Shown: positions 1-11,204, numbered from the stretch's first letter. The stretch: DNA of 22,500 nt from Cryptococcus deneoformans JEC21 (GCF_000091045.1 NC_006692.1:45001-67500); one strand, 5' to 3'. A program made the numbers and translations. Notes: a model not told the origin generated them from the letters alone.

Positions 1-1457
1 GCCTACCATCGCTGGCCAGGCTGCAGAAATTGACTTGTTGAGGAATGCTGACCTTGGTGGCGCTGGCGACGGCGCTATCGAGGCCGAAAAGGCCGTTGAT
101 TATGCCAAGGACGTCGAGCTGCTCAGCAAGGAACTTCCTACTTTCTCCGCTCTTCCCGCCGATTTTGCCACCAAAGAGCTTACCGTCTTCCTTACTGGTG
201 CTACCGGCTACCTCGGTGCCTTCATTTTGAAGGACTTGCTTTCTCGTCGAGTCAGGAAGGTCATCTGTCTCGTCCGTGCCAAGTCTGCTGATCAGGGTCT
301 TCAGAGATTGCGGGACAGTGGTGAAGGCCGTGGTGTTTGGGACGAAGAATGGGTGAAGCAGGATCGTATTGAAGCTGTTATTGGTGATCTTGCCGAGGAG
401 AAGTTTGGTCTTTCCCAAGCCGAATGGGACCGTGTCGCGGAACAGACAGATGCTGTCTTGCACAACGGTGCTATCGTCCACTGGGTCTACCCTTATCCCA
501 AGCTTCGCGCCGCCAATGTCATCTCTACAGTCACTGCCCTCCAGCTCTGTGCCCAGCACCACAGCAAGCAATTCTCTTTCATCTCCAGTACTGCCGTTCT
601 CGACGCCGAAGCATTTGTTGCCAAAGCTGACGAAGTCGTCCAGGCTGGCGGCAAGGGATTGTTGGAAAACGATGACCTTGAGGCTGGTAGGACTGGTTTG
701 AACGCTGGTTATGGACAGAGTAAGTGGGTTGCGGAGAAGATCATCATGGAGGCTGGTAAGAAGGGCTTGTCTGGTTGGATCCTGAGACCTGGCTACGTCC
801 TCGGTCACTCTCAGACTGCTGGTAAGTTATCGAATCGCCTTTGGGGTGATTAGGCTTGAAAACTGACATTGTTTACGCTCAGTTACCAACACGGATGACT
901 TCATCTGGCGAATGGTGAAGGGCTGCGTCCAGCTGGGCCTTATCCCTGAGATCAACAATGCCATTATCTGCTGCCCTGTTGACCACGTCGCCCGTCTCTC
1001 CTCCCTCGCCACTCTTTCGTCCTCTGCTTCTTCCGCTTTCAACATCATGCACGTCACTGGACACCCCAAGATCCGATTCAACGACCTCCTGGGATCTCTC
1101 CAGTTGTACGGCTATGACGTCAAAAGAGTTGAATACGTCCACTGGCGAACGAGGCTTGAACAACACGTTCTCGAGACTCAAGACAATGCCCTCTTTCCCC
1201 TCTTACATTTCGTCCTCGATGACTTGCCTACAAGTACCAAGTCTGCCGAGTTGGACGATACTAACGCTCAAAATTTGGCTGCGGCTGCGGGCGAGGTGAG
1301 GACATCTGGTGTAACTGAGAAGGAAATCGGATTGTACATTGCTTGGCTAATTCGAGCTGGGTTCTTGGAAAGCCCTCAAAAGAAAGGCAAGTCGTTGCCA
1401 GTGTTGGAAGGCGGTGCGATGAAGGCGATTGGTAGGACTACTGCAGGTAGTGCTTAA
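1..1457 (+). CDS. LYS2: L-2-aminoadipate reductase, C-terminal part (5' end outside window)
   Basis: Large subunit of alpha-aminoadipate reductase, which activates, thioesterifies and reduces L-2-aminoadipate to the semialdehyde in fungal lysine synthesis. Only the C-terminal NADP-dependent thioester-reductase domain is here, about 465 codons read from base 2. Exons are up to 821 and 883-1457; the 61-nt intron (822-882) joins SQTA to VTNTDDFIWR in frame. Visible signs are the Rossmann motif TGATGYLG (about residues 65-72 of the fragment), the short-chain-dehydrogenase-like YGQSK (Tyr 710-712, Lys 722-724 in bases) and the reductase-family stretch ILRPGYVLGHS. The adenylation and carrier domains expected in a protein of about 1,400 aa must lie upstream. 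The apparent start near base 35 is a TTG inside the gene, not a true start. The family call is firm; a different NRPS-like reductase is possible but less likely given the close Lys2 resemblance. Confidence 0.9.
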
Positions 1458-1991
1458 AATTTGATTAGGACTAGAGAACTAAAATGATCTAGATGCAGTA
1501 TTATGATTTGGATACTTTCGCAAAATGCACGGAGTATACTATTGATTCGAAGTATGAGGATAACCGAGAGAGAAAAAGGAACGCCGAGGGTGGTGGGGCT
1601 CTTTCACTTCTCGAGGACCAGCAGCTCGTTAACCACATCCTCTAAATTATTGCCAAGCTATTTAGAAGGATCAGCTGGCTGCTCAGACCAGACGTCGACG
1701 TTATTGGAGGAGTCTGCAGTGCGGTGTGCTTTTTTATACGTGGAAGAGCGAGAGTGTAGATCTCTTTTCAAAAACGGCATCGCCTTCTTTCCACGTCATC
1801 ACTTTTATTGATCTCGAACGAACAATCTGACTTTCCGATTGTTGTTACGCTTTGTTGAAATGACTTCCCACATGAAGGATGACAACAGAGCCAGGATCAG
1901 ATTACAAGTGTTACCATTAATTATCCACTGATTGTCATCTAAAGATTGCCAGGTAGCTCAAAAGAAGCATAACGAACAAAGTCGTTGCAAC
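1458..1991. other. Intergenic region between LYS2 and RIC1
   Basis: 534 bases between two genes in the same orientation. It should hold the LYS2 3' UTR and terminator and the RIC1 promoter and leader. Several short ATG-initiated frames occur (for example near 1860 and 1874), but none looks coding. I recognise no RNA gene or repeat. Confidence 0.6.
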
Positions 1992-4900
1992 ATGTACTGG
2001 CCAACCGCGACAACTCGGCTTGTCGGCACACCTTACCCGCTAGACAAGGAACCTATCGCACACGCACGATCAAGCAGAAAAGGCAACTTCTTCGCCATCG
2101 TTACAAGAGATGGCCTCGGGGTTTGGGATGTCAGAGTAAGCATTCGTCAAGGATGGTGGAGTAGACGCTTACTCAGTGCAGCCAACTGTTATGCAAGCTG
2201 CTGTGTTGCGGTCGAAAACGAGTATCGACCGATTCGGCAGCAATGTGGATGTTTTCTGGGCTCATGATGGTCGAGGACTTATCGTTTTGGTGAGTAAAAC
2301 ATGGAATTATTCTTATCTTGGCGAGTCATATTGACATATCATTGTAGACGGATACTTCACACTTGCTCTTCTACCAACTAGTACCCTCGTCGCGTCCCTC
2401 GTATGATTCGCCGGGCCCATCACCACCCGGTCCAGGCGAAGGAGACGTCATCATGGGATGGGAACTTCGTGCTCTCGGTACTGCGTTTGTCATGGGAGGT
2501 TGCGAATCCGTACTCCCCCAGGCCCACAATATCATGATGACGCTTCGACATCCACCATCTATACTCTCTGTCCCATATCCAGCTCCTAGCCAACTGCTCA
2601 CACCGCCTAATTCTCATTTCCCTCCTCCTCCTCTTGACGCAGCTACAGAATCCCAAATTGAGTGTGAGACTTGGGATCTTGGGAGCTCTCGAAGCTGGAT
2701 TATTGGCAAAGAACCTCCAATACCTACAAAACTGACGGCACACAAGACACCGGGGCTGCCAATGTTGCACACTATGTTAACCAAAGATGGACGAGCATAT
2801 GCTGTTTACCAGGCAAGCCAACTTATACATGTCTCAAGCAGCGAAGCGCAACGGACCCAGCTATCCGCTGGGCCCAAACATGTTGGGATAATCATATACC
2901 CGCCTCCCCTAGACCTGTCAAAGAAGATGGAGGTGCTTGATATCCAAAACATTAAGGCATCTGAAGATGCTGTAGAAGATAAGGCGGTGGAAATTTGCAT
3001 TAACTTTAGATTTAATTTGATAGCTGTTGGTTTGGAAAGGTAGGTTCTGTATCACAGAGAGAAATGCTGACCGGCAGCGGTAAAATCAACATTGTTTCGC
3101 TCCTACCTTGGCCTTCTGCCCCCAAATTGTCGCATACTTTAGATCTACGTCAATCAGGCAATCTCAGTGAGTCCATCGGTTGTTAAGCGAGTTAATCACT
3201 AAACAAATGTAAGGGTCATCACCCGGTCAAGTCAGGAGTTTAGCGTGGACGGGAGATGGGTATTGTCTCGCCGCAGGATATGAGCGCGGATGGGCGGCAT
3301 GGAGTATGGGCGGCCGCTTGAATGGCTGGGGTGTACAGGATAAGGATGAATCTGAGGATTCTGGGGTGATCGATCTGGTGCGTTACGTTTACCTGCAACT
3401 CGGCAAAGCTAACTGTTTGACAGTTTTGGATTCCAGGAAACTTGGAACTGTTCGTCTTGCGACCTTACGAAAAAGGGAAACCTCAGATAGAGGTTGTCTC
3501 TTTTACAAAGAGCGCAACTACGAACCAGCCATCGCCCGATAACACTCGATACGCCTTTTTGCAGATGGACGATCGAGTCATGGTGTACAGAGGTGCCGAT
3601 CAACCTGACATGAGTGTGATCAATCCCGAGTCTGACGTGTGGCAAAGCATCAAGGTTCATCGGTTGCACAGATTTTTACGGGCCACTCTGGCTGACATCT
3701 GTTTCGTAGATCCCAACCGCATACATTGCTACAAACTGGCCAATACGCTACGCTTCGATATCTTCCGATGGAAAGTTGATCGCAGTTGCCGGTCGTCGGG
3801 GTCTCACGCACTACTCGGCGGCGTCTGGGAGATGGAGATTATTCCAAGATGAGAGGGAAGAGCGAGATTTTACTGTTAAAGGAGGCTTGTTATGGTTCCA
3901 CCACGTACTCATCGTTGCCGTAGATGCCGACAAAACCCATCAAGTCAGTATTAAACCAATTAGAGATCCAGCTGACATGTTGCAGATTCGACTCTATTCG
4001 CGCGATCTCGATTTGAGCGAGGTTTTACACTCTCAAACTCTACCGTCTCCAGTACTCGTCATGACTCTCCTTGAAAACTCTTTGTTGGTCTATACCGCCG
4101 ATAACATGCTGTATCATTTCCTCATCCTTCCCACCCAGTCGAGCATCAAGTTGCATCTTTGCGGCAGTATAAGTTTCAGAGGTATCATAGAAGTGCCAAC
4201 TAGAGTGAGAGCTCTGTCTTGGCTCATCCCGGAGGCGCAGAAGAGTAAGCAGTCTTTATGGTCTCATTTCAAAACTAACGGGTTTGTAGCACATGGTGAT
4301 CCCGCCGATGATCTAATTGTGGCGACTATTATTTTCCTTGTGGACGGGAAGTTGGTCTTGTTACGACCACGTCGAGTAAGCATCAGCTCATGGGCCAAAA
4401 TTACGACGGCTAACGCTCCTGAAGGCTCGAACAGATGAAGTACGATACGATATGCAGATCCTCGCTGATCGTATTGAAGCATACTGGACCCATCTTCAGG
4501 GTGTCGGCACTCTTGAAAACTCCCTGTGGGGATTTGACGGGCTGAACATGCGCATTTGGCTGGATGCGTTGACCATTGAGGCTACAAGGGTTGATCTCAT
4601 GTCTGATGCTTATGAGAACGTGGAGGAGAGTGTCAAGTTGCGGCTTGATTTTTACCCTTTATGTGAGCCTCTCATGATAATTCATGCCAATGGCTGACAA
4701 TATGCTGTAGCGATACTCATGGACAAGGGCATCATCATCGGAGTTGACTATGAATCTTCTACCCGTACTCTTCCTTTCCCCATCCACAAAACCTTCACGG
4801 GCACCCACCTCTTCCTCCCTCAATTCCTCCGCTATCATTTATCTTCGTCTCCTCCTTCTCTGGCCAATGCACTCATTTTGGCGCATCACTATCAGCCTTT

Positions 4901-5554
4901 GGTATACTTTGCCCATTCGCTCGAGGTGCTACTACATTCTGTCCTCGAGGATGAAGATTTGTCGAAATCAGACTCCAATAATGAGGACGGAAATAGCAAG
5001 CAAGGAAGCGTACTTGCGGCCGTCATCGTTTTTTTGGATTACTTCCCAGAAAGCCTCGACGTGATCGTCAGATGCGCGCGAAAAACTGAAATTGAGCGAT
5101 GGCCAATGTTATTTGACCTTGTCGGAAAACCAAGATACCTGTTCGAAAAGTGTCTAAAGGATGGCAAGATTAGAACAGCGGCCAATTATCTGTTGGTGCT
5201 GCACAACTTGGAAGGACTGGAAGACGCCGATGTGAGCGGATACTTACATCAATGAATATTAGTGAGCAGAACTAATCCTGTAATAGGACACGATTCGATT
5301 GCTACGCCAAGCCATCGATGGGAAAGAGTTTCACGTGAGTAATGTTTGCCAGCGTTTATCTCGGCTTATTTCTGATTTCGCCATAGCTTTGCAAAGAGCT
5401 TCTCCGATTCTTGCATTCCATTGATGATTCTGGTGATGCACTACGCATGGCTATTGCCAAAGTCGGCATCATTGAACCTGCTGGCACAGCGAGCGGCAGC
5501 GAGACACCCACAAAATCATCGCAACCTTCGACTCCAAAAAGGACATTGCTGTAA
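1992..5554 (+). CDS. RIC1: Ric1, subunit of the Ric1-Rgp1 guanine nucleotide exchange factor for Ypt6/Rab6
   Basis: Ric1 with Rgp1 activates the Golgi GTPase Ypt6 (Rab6) for endosome-to-Golgi retrograde traffic. My model has 13 exons: 1992-2135, 2182-2289, 2348-3039, 3078-3166, 3214-3377, 3424-3654, 3710-3943, 3986-4244, 4290-4375, 4425-4662, 4711-5231, 5287-5334 and 5387-5554. They encode 993 aa, close to yeast Ric1 (about 1,050). The N-terminus (MYWPTATTRLV, then GLGVWDVR) begins a WD40-like beta-propeller; NWPIRYASISSDGKLIAVAG and LFVLRPYEKG are typical Ric1 propeller strands. The conserved C-terminal RIC1 domain spans about residues 670-940 (DEVRYDMQILADRIEAYW; FLDYFPESLDVIVRCARKTE; LVGKPRYLFEKCL). 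Introns are 38-58 nt. The 3655-3709 intron explains an apparent frame change. The last ~25 residues are Ser/Thr/Pro-rich and look disordered. First ATG of the frame chosen as start. Family firm; exact junctions are hand-predicted. Confidence 0.88.
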
Positions 5555-5667
5555 ACGGTCTTAGGGAAGTTGCTGGCAAATGCTGTTATATGGGTTGCCG
5601 TCAATGGCACATGCATGCAGGACATTTGTCAGAATGCTCAAGGGAACGAACGGACCATATACTGTAT

Positions 5668-7309
5668 TTAAAAACCAACGAATTCAGCTACGATGATTGT
5701 CAGACTTATCCCAGGGATTATTCAAAAGATTACGTACACTCGTTGGTGCTCACTCCCCTATCTACCTTGTTCGAGAAGATCTTTTTGTACACAAACCTCT
5801 GATCGTACTCGCGCATAACCTCTGCCGAAAGTAGCATTCGATCTTTGACGAGTTGAGCGTATGATTGTGCCAGGTTGGAAAGGAGGAATGTGGTGGAGAC
5901 ATGAAGAACAGGGGTAAGGAAAGGGTTGATGTGCGTGAAAAGATGGGTAATGAAGGGCGCAGTTGGAGGGTATGCGCTATTGAGAGTATCAGCTGAATTC
6001 TAAAAAATAACAGCACACTTACCAAAAGAAGGCGAGACAAAATTCTGGTGGGTCCCAAACCCGCAAAGACTGGATCTTATTCTCAGCTTGACCAAGGTCC
6101 TTCAATGAAGGGGCATTCCCTTGCGGACGGCCGAAAGCTGAAAACACCGCATGGCTGTATAGCGTTAGATGATTACTTACCAAAAAAAAATTACACATAC
6201 ATAAGCAGCTTGATTATAAAAATGAGGGATCTGCCAGTAAATTTGAGAACTTTTGGGGCCCAGGGCTCCGCTTTGGCACGAGGTGCTGCCTCAAAGACCT
6301 TCTCGTCATCGTCGTCTTTGGCAGCTTTGACTTTGGGAGCGGGGACGGGAGAAGCATGTGGAGAGTGTACTGTCTCCTGCGCCTGTAAAATTTCAGCATG
6401 AATCAAGTCAAACACAGCCGTTACTTACATTTCTAAGCAACATGTCGTATGTTCTGAATCGAGTGAATAAGTAAATTGCGTTACCAACCGCCATTGCCAT
6501 TAGCAAAAGTACAAGGATAGCCCTCTACACCAAATTATCAGCTTTTTCAATTAGTCGTACAGAAGGCTTACTACACGACCCCCCAATAGACCAGATTTTC
6601 CGCCCTTCTCCTCGTTCTCCCATTCATCCCAGCGGCTTGACACATCGTTTCGAGTACGACTTGTCCTCAAAACGCTCTCAAAGTCATCGCTTTTCGCCGC
6701 AAAGAGAGGGGCAACAAGCAGATAATGAACGACATGGATAGCTAACGCTATGGGATTTGCCATATGAGGATCTGGAAGGATATCCAGAATAGAAGCGGGC
6801 GTATGATATAAGAATTTGTCTGTAATTTTCTGAGGGAATCCAATGACCCTAGGACATGTCAGTAAATAATTAAGGCTACAGCCTTCAACAACTTACCGTT
6901 GGTAGAGAGGCTTCTTCCTGATAAACTTCTTCTTCTTCGCGCTCGATTCTGCACCTCTCAGTTTCACATCCTCTTCAGCCCGTCGAGCTGCTTTAGCACT
7001 GGCCACCATGTCAAACGGGATACTAGCACTCTTGCTCAGACTTTGTGGCGGAGTGGATAACGCATAAGGGGAATAATGTATTATTGGTGTGGTCACCGGT
7101 GTACTAGTAGAGGAACCAACACTGCGATAGCGGCTGATGGACTCTCGGCTCGGTGTCGCAAACTTCTTTAAAGGTGTCCGAGTGGACCCCGATGGCGAGG
7201 GCGAATTTGGGTCTTCTGAAGCCACATTGCTTCTTGACAACTTCGAGGGCGGCTGAGCAAATGCGGGAAGGCTCCTTCGTGTGGACCTGGCGAGGGGTGA
7301 TTGTGACAT
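5668..7309 (-). CDS. NUR1: Nur1/Mug154-family nuclear rim membrane protein
   Basis: Seven exons (7309-6897, 6848-6572, 6524-6429, 6382-6201, 6154-6023, 5976-5738, 5687-5668) encode 452 aa. Residues 1-125 are Ser/Thr/Pro-rich and probably disordered, followed by a lysine-rich stretch before KKPLYQRV. Hydrophobic segments lie near 168-188, 231-250, about 357-380 and 385-405. The order matches yeast Nur1 (484 aa): a basic motif before TM1, a TM segment ending in a Phe/Tyr-rich turn (FTRFRTYDMLL here), an SPTA/PPTA-like membrane segment (YPPTAPF), then a helix with LLSAEVMREYD, like LSSAALQEYED in yeast. Nur1 works with Lem2 at the inner nuclear membrane in rDNA tethering and silencing; that role is inferred from family only. 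The upstream 7375 start is TTG, so ATG 7309 is used. It is convergent with RIC1, with 113 bases between the stops. The family call rests on my recall of yeast Nur1. Confidence 0.72.
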
Positions 7310-7438
7310 GCTGCTGGTATTGAGCAAGAATTGAAGAAGAATTAAGTGATCACTGATGTTTGGACAAACAACCAAAGCAGGTTGATAAAGAATGAGAAGT
7401 TTACATCATAGTAAACCATTGAAATTTACATTAAACAA

Positions 7439-7529
7439 GTCCGCGTAGCACAGTGGTAGTGCGCTTGACTACGATTCCTCCTTCTGGATCCGAATCAAGA
7501 GGTCGCGATTTCGAATATCGCCGTGGATT
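7439..7529 (+). tRNA. tRNA-Arg (anticodon ACG), with a 19-nt intron
   Basis: Cloverleaf folded by hand. The acceptor is GTCCGCG with CGTGGAT, and the D arm is GCAC/GTGC. The anticodon stem CTTGA/TCAAG carries loop C-T-ACG-A plus A; a 19-nt intron sits after position 37, as is usual for nuclear tRNAs (about 7473-7491). A 5-nt variable loop and T arm GCGAT-TTCGAAT-ATCGC follow. The mature length is 72 nt without CCA. The A box (TAGCACAGTGG) is good. The B box is atypical because the near-universal G53-C61 pair is T-A here and pair 1-72 is G-T. It lies 129 bases from the divergent NUR1 start. Confidence 0.82.
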
Positions 7530-7531
7530 TC

Positions 7532-7536
7532 TTTTT
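7532..7536 (+). terminator. Pol III T-run after tRNA-Arg
   Basis: A run of five T residues starts three bases after the tRNA discriminator, as expected for RNA polymerase III termination. Confidence 0.7.
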
Positions 7537-7779
7537 GCTTTTGGAGTGTGTGTCTGAACTTAATATTTTATCCCAAGCAAAAATAGCGTGGCGTGCATCA
7601 TTCTATTTGAAGACCAACGAAGAAGGCAGGTCTGTTCATTTGGGTAGTTTGTTTTTTTAGCACGATCTATTCCTTTTGTTTCTCGCAATGGGCTGATATG
7701 GTCGGTTTGAAGCCCCACCATTCCGATATCGTCCTATGCGCTACGTATACTTCAAGGTATTTAGATGACATGCGCCCAA
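7537..7779. other. Intergenic region, tRNA-Arg to JMJD4-like gene
   Basis: About 240 bases holding the presumed 3' UTR of the minus-strand JmjC gene. No gene or repeat recognised. Confidence 0.5.
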
Positions 7780-9210
7780 TTACACTATCCGACTCTCAAT
7801 ATCCTCCACTATTGTTCTAACACTTTCTAGTACGACCCATTCCCTTCTTTCCTTGTATTGCTTGATCACTCCTCCAATCCAGTCATCTCGTTGTGAGACA
7901 GTTGGAGCATTGACAGATGGTGGACACTAAATTCGTTGTTAGCACAAGATCTGGTATTTAGAACCAACCTTAAGATTCTTCATTATAGTCTCCCAGAACC
8001 CTCTCCAGCCCCATCCTGCATCCATTTCCAACAAGTTCTGCACTTCCTGAAACCACTCCTTCTCCCACTGATCATCTTTCGCGCCTAGTCGTTCAATGAT
8101 CATGCCCTTGACGTCTGCTATTGAGTCCTCTACGCGATCTTGAGAGATACAAAGAGTTCGGTAAATGTGCGGCAGGGTGGGTGACGCAAAAAAATTGTGG
8201 TTGATCGATATGCACTGCAAATTAGCTGGTGCCGCCGCTGTAGGACGTACAAAGTCAAGGTTGACGACTTGATGATGCCACCCGGAAGGGACGAATATTA
8301 TTTCACCCTCCTATTGAAAGTTAGAGATGACTTATTAAATGAATAACACACCTCTTGAATAACTTTTATCGCCCCTCCTTCTTCTTCTAAATGTCTCACA
8401 TCGAATATCAACTCTCCATTTTCATCTTTGACCCGACCCAACTTGTCAGGGGGGAAAAGCCACCACATCTTTCGACCCACTACGTTCGCCGACCAAGAAT
8501 AAGAGCCATAAACATCACTATGCAGAGGCGTATACGTTAATGCTGGCCCGACATAGGTAAACCTGAAATCAGATGGGGAGGCCGAATTGCTGATGGGCTC
8601 CATTCGAGGCGATGGAGTATATGGAGGGTTGAGCCAGTCGTCTATCCTTCTTTCAATTTTTCAGCACTATCATTTAACAACACATGAAACCCACCTCTCA
8701 AGCTTTCTGGCACAGAATACAGCTCGCCAACACCTTTACCCTCGCTTTCCAGCTCAGCCATAAGATGCCAGTCTTTGACATACAATCCACGCCCTTCTTC
8801 CGATTCTTGATCTTCCCAAAGGTCCAGCACTTCACCCAATGGCTTTTCAGTTCGTTCGAACTCTGAAAATTGGGGCTGAAGTGTGTTTGCAACGGGCACT
8901 ACGTGATGCGAGTATTGCCGAAGAGCCGGCAAGTTCGGTAAAGATGCTGTAGATTGAGTATTCGGTTTTCGAAATAATCCAGCGGCAGGCCAGGTAAATG
9001 TATTATTCGAAGACAAAAGGAATGGGGTATTCGGTATCAGATGGTTATCCTGCACAGTCATGAACATGTGAAGATAGGTACAAGTAATCGACTTACTAAG
9101 AAGTCGACGTAATTGAGATGGTCATAAGTAGGGAAAGGTCTAGGTGGTACGACCGATAGCATTCGATCTATCTCGATTCGTTGATCCGGTGTTGGCGAGA
9201 AAGATCTCAT
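7780..9210 (-). CDS. JmjC-domain 2-oxoglutarate oxygenase, JMJD4 type
   Basis: Fe(II)/2-oxoglutarate-dependent oxygenase. The animal relative JMJD4 hydroxylates a lysine of translation termination factor eRF1; that substrate is only an inference here. Six exons (9210-9097, 9049-8695, 8641-8352, 8310-8251, 8214-7969, 7926-7780) encode 403 aa. The double-stranded beta-helix core shows LHSDVYGSYSWSANVVGRK with metal ligands His197 and Asp199 and a candidate 2-oxoglutarate lysine at 214. PSGWHHQVVNL supplies the distal His (265 or 266), and CISINHNF follows as in JMJD4. Upstream, FLLSSNNTFTWPAA matches the usual N-terminal element. Intron 8215-8250 is only 36 nt. The last intron (7927-7968) avoids an early stop and yields 49 further codons with normal composition (CPPSVNAP to ESRIV). 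The family is firm; JMJD4 rather than another JmjC subgroup is likely. Confidence 0.85.
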
Positions 9211-9418
9211 TTCAAATGATTATGTAGTTCCTGTAATGATTTTGAATATGAGTTGTCGTTGTTAAAGGGTCAAATAAAGGTTATAACAACCCCGCCTCTT
9301 CTACGTATATATAACAACAGTTGCATTCTTCATTTCCAAGTTATGCACGTTAATTGCTTTGATAAATTATTGTTTTTATAAAAAATATGTGAATGTTCGT
9401 TTAATAGCGGTTATTACT
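9211..9418. promoter_or_regulatory. Region between the JMJD4-like gene and tRNA-Gln copy 1
   Basis: 208 bases upstream of both the minus-strand JmjC gene and the plus-strand tRNA. It is AT-rich, with an ATATATAA stretch near 9305-9312, but no defined promoter element can be assigned with confidence. Confidence 0.35.
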
Positions 9419-9490
9419 GGCTTCTTAGTATAACGGTTAGTACATGAGATTCTGATTCTCGTGACCTGGGTTCGACTCCCAGAGAGGCCT
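9419..9490 (+). tRNA. tRNA-Gln (anticodon CTG), copy 1
   Basis: 72-nt intronless cloverleaf. The acceptor is GGCTTCT/AGAGGCC and the D arm GTAT/GTAC. The anticodon stem TGAGA/TCTCG carries loop TTCTGAT with anticodon CTG, reading CAG codons. A 4-nt variable loop and T arm CTGGG-TTCGACT-CCCAG follow. A box TAGTATAACGG and B box GGTTCGACTCC are close to consensus. It is identical base for base to the copy at 19079-19150. Confidence 0.93.
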
Positions 9491-9494
9491 GACA

Positions 9495-9507
9495 TTTTTG
9501 CATTTTT
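9495..9507 (+). terminator. Pol III T-runs after tRNA-Gln copy 1
   Basis: Two runs of five T residues (9495-9499 and 9503-9507), four bases after the tRNA end; a main and a back-up terminator. Confidence 0.7.
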
Positions 9508-9821
9508 GTTACTTTTATACCATCTTATCTGTCACAAGCGTCATGTCATTTAGCGTAACTGCCCGCTCCGGATGATGTTGGAGCGCGATTTCTATGAAAG
9601 CTTCCTTTTTCGGCCGTTTTCCAATCGAGACTCTACGGGAAGACGCATATTGGGTGGAACTTCAAAACATGTAAGCACCGTGCCGAAGTCTCCCTACGAG
9701 TATTGTAAACAGCACACTTGTAAACTATAAGCTGGTTCGCGTATGGTCGTAGATCCGTTTCACAATTGACAACCACATGCATTGCTTATCGCACTAATAC
9801 TTTTTTCGTACTGCCGCCCGT
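9508..9821. other. Intergenic region before the 3' end of the U5-40K gene
   Basis: 314 bases with no recognised gene. It presumably contains the 3' UTR of the minus-strand WD40 gene. Confidence 0.5.
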
Positions 9822-11204
9822 CTATGAGAAGTCTTGAGCATCCAGCTCGCCAAGTAACATGTTTGTATCTTTTGATCCTGTCAAGATGATTGGTTCTCTG
9901 AATGCATACCAATCAGCGACTTTGCCTCTCGATATCGGAAACAGAATTAATAGTGACATACCTAGGATGGAAATCCACGCCAGTCACAGTTCCCTTATGC
10001 CCCGGAAGCTTGTACAGCACCTTGCCCGTCTCAACTTCCCAAACAGTAACGGTCCTATCTCCACCTCCTGCCGCTATTCTTTGTCCGCCATCATGTCTTG
10101 TCCACGCACATCGTATGAGGGTTTGCTCAAAACCTGCTGGTGCGCCGGTGAGAGATCTGTACACGCGCATGGGGTCGGAAGAAAAGGGTCGGACGTCGTA
10201 GATGATGAGAGCAGAATCGAGAGCATAGGAGGCGAGGTAATGGCCGTTAGGCGAGAGAGAAAGGGAAGCAATGGTATCGGTGTGGCCGTGAAGCGTGTAG
10301 AGAACTTTGTTCGTTCGAAGGTCCCATACCTACAATCTGTCAGCTTCAGGACTGAAATAACTCGCGGGGGTATAACCTACCTTGATGGTGTTGTCAACTC
10401 CACCAACGAAACACTGGTTCCCGTCTGAACTCCATTCCACAGCTGTCACTGGACAATCTCGCTCATCATCAAACTCTGCCACAGGGTCTTTCCCATCCAA
10501 TGCAAAATCCCAGACACGAGCAATCCCATCATCACCACCTGTCAACACGAGCTCTCGACCGCCAGAGATGGTGACGGATATAGAGTTTAAGGGGCCATAG
10601 TGTGCAAAGTAGCGGGAAATGCGTTCACCGGTACGTAAGTCAGTAGATATGAGAGTGCCGTCTGCAGCACCCTAGTATGTTGTCAGTGATGATTTGTGAA
10701 AGCGCATGATAGACTGACAGAGTAGATAGTTTCAGAGTCGAGGGAATAGGCGATATCAAGGATAGCGGTCTTATGGACGTTTGGAAGGATACCGTAGTTG
10801 TCGTGTGGGGGATAGGACTTCCACAAAGCTACAGGATTGTAAGAGATAGGCATCCAAGTAATATCTTAACTTACAAATACTGCGGTCCACCGAACTAGCC
10901 GCAAGAGTCTGTCCTGAAGGGTCAAACACACAAGCCGTAATCTCGCCCTGCTTTTATCAGTTTCATCCGCGTACGTCGTCAATATTTGAAGACATACACC
11001 ATGAGCAGCCGACAATGACACGATAGGCGCTTCAAGACTACTCGTCCTCTTGACACTCCTTATCAAAGCGTTTTTCCGCTGTCCTTCTCCTGAAGAAGCA
11101 ACGGTCATGACCATGGTGTTTTCGTCGGCCTCATCCTCCACTCGAGCACGTTTCGAGAGGGCCATTCCTGGGCCTGCTGTCGGTGGCGACTTCCTGACGG
11201 ACAT
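9822..11204 (-). CDS. U5 snRNP 40-kDa WD40 protein (SNRNP40 / Spf38 type)
   Basis: WD40 propeller protein of the U5 snRNP and spliceosome, a partner of Prp8. Six exons (11204-10998, 10947-10875, 10828-10719, 10671-10381, 10329-9962, 9897-9822) give 374 aa; human SNRNP40 has 357. An N-terminal basic segment contains SKRARVED, then SLEAPIVSLSAAHGGEIT opens the first repeat. Seven WD repeats follow, with signatures such as SSVDRSISLW, GGDDGIARVWD, GGVDNTIKVWD, YDVR and GGDRTVTVWE. The ending FHPREPIILTGSKDTNMLLGE mirrors the SNRNP40 C-terminus; the last intron (9898-9961) must be removed to reach it. ATG at 11204 was chosen because the upstream in-frame start at 11249 is TTG. It shares a 249-bp divergent promoter region with the acetyltransferase gene. 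Another spliceosomal WD40 protein is possible but less likely. Confidence 0.86.

Noticed and set aside
822..882. Premature stop in LYS2 at about 851
   Set aside because: The stop lies inside a normal GTAAGT..CAG intron.
1503..1811. 102-codon plus-strand frame after LYS2
   Set aside because: It lacks coding-like composition and motif, and its start is not ATG. It is treated as intergenic.
3424..3945. Apparent frameshift in RIC1
   Set aside because: A 55-nt intron (3655-3709) with GT..AG ends joins WQSIK to IPTAYIATNWPIRY in frame, so no mutation is needed.
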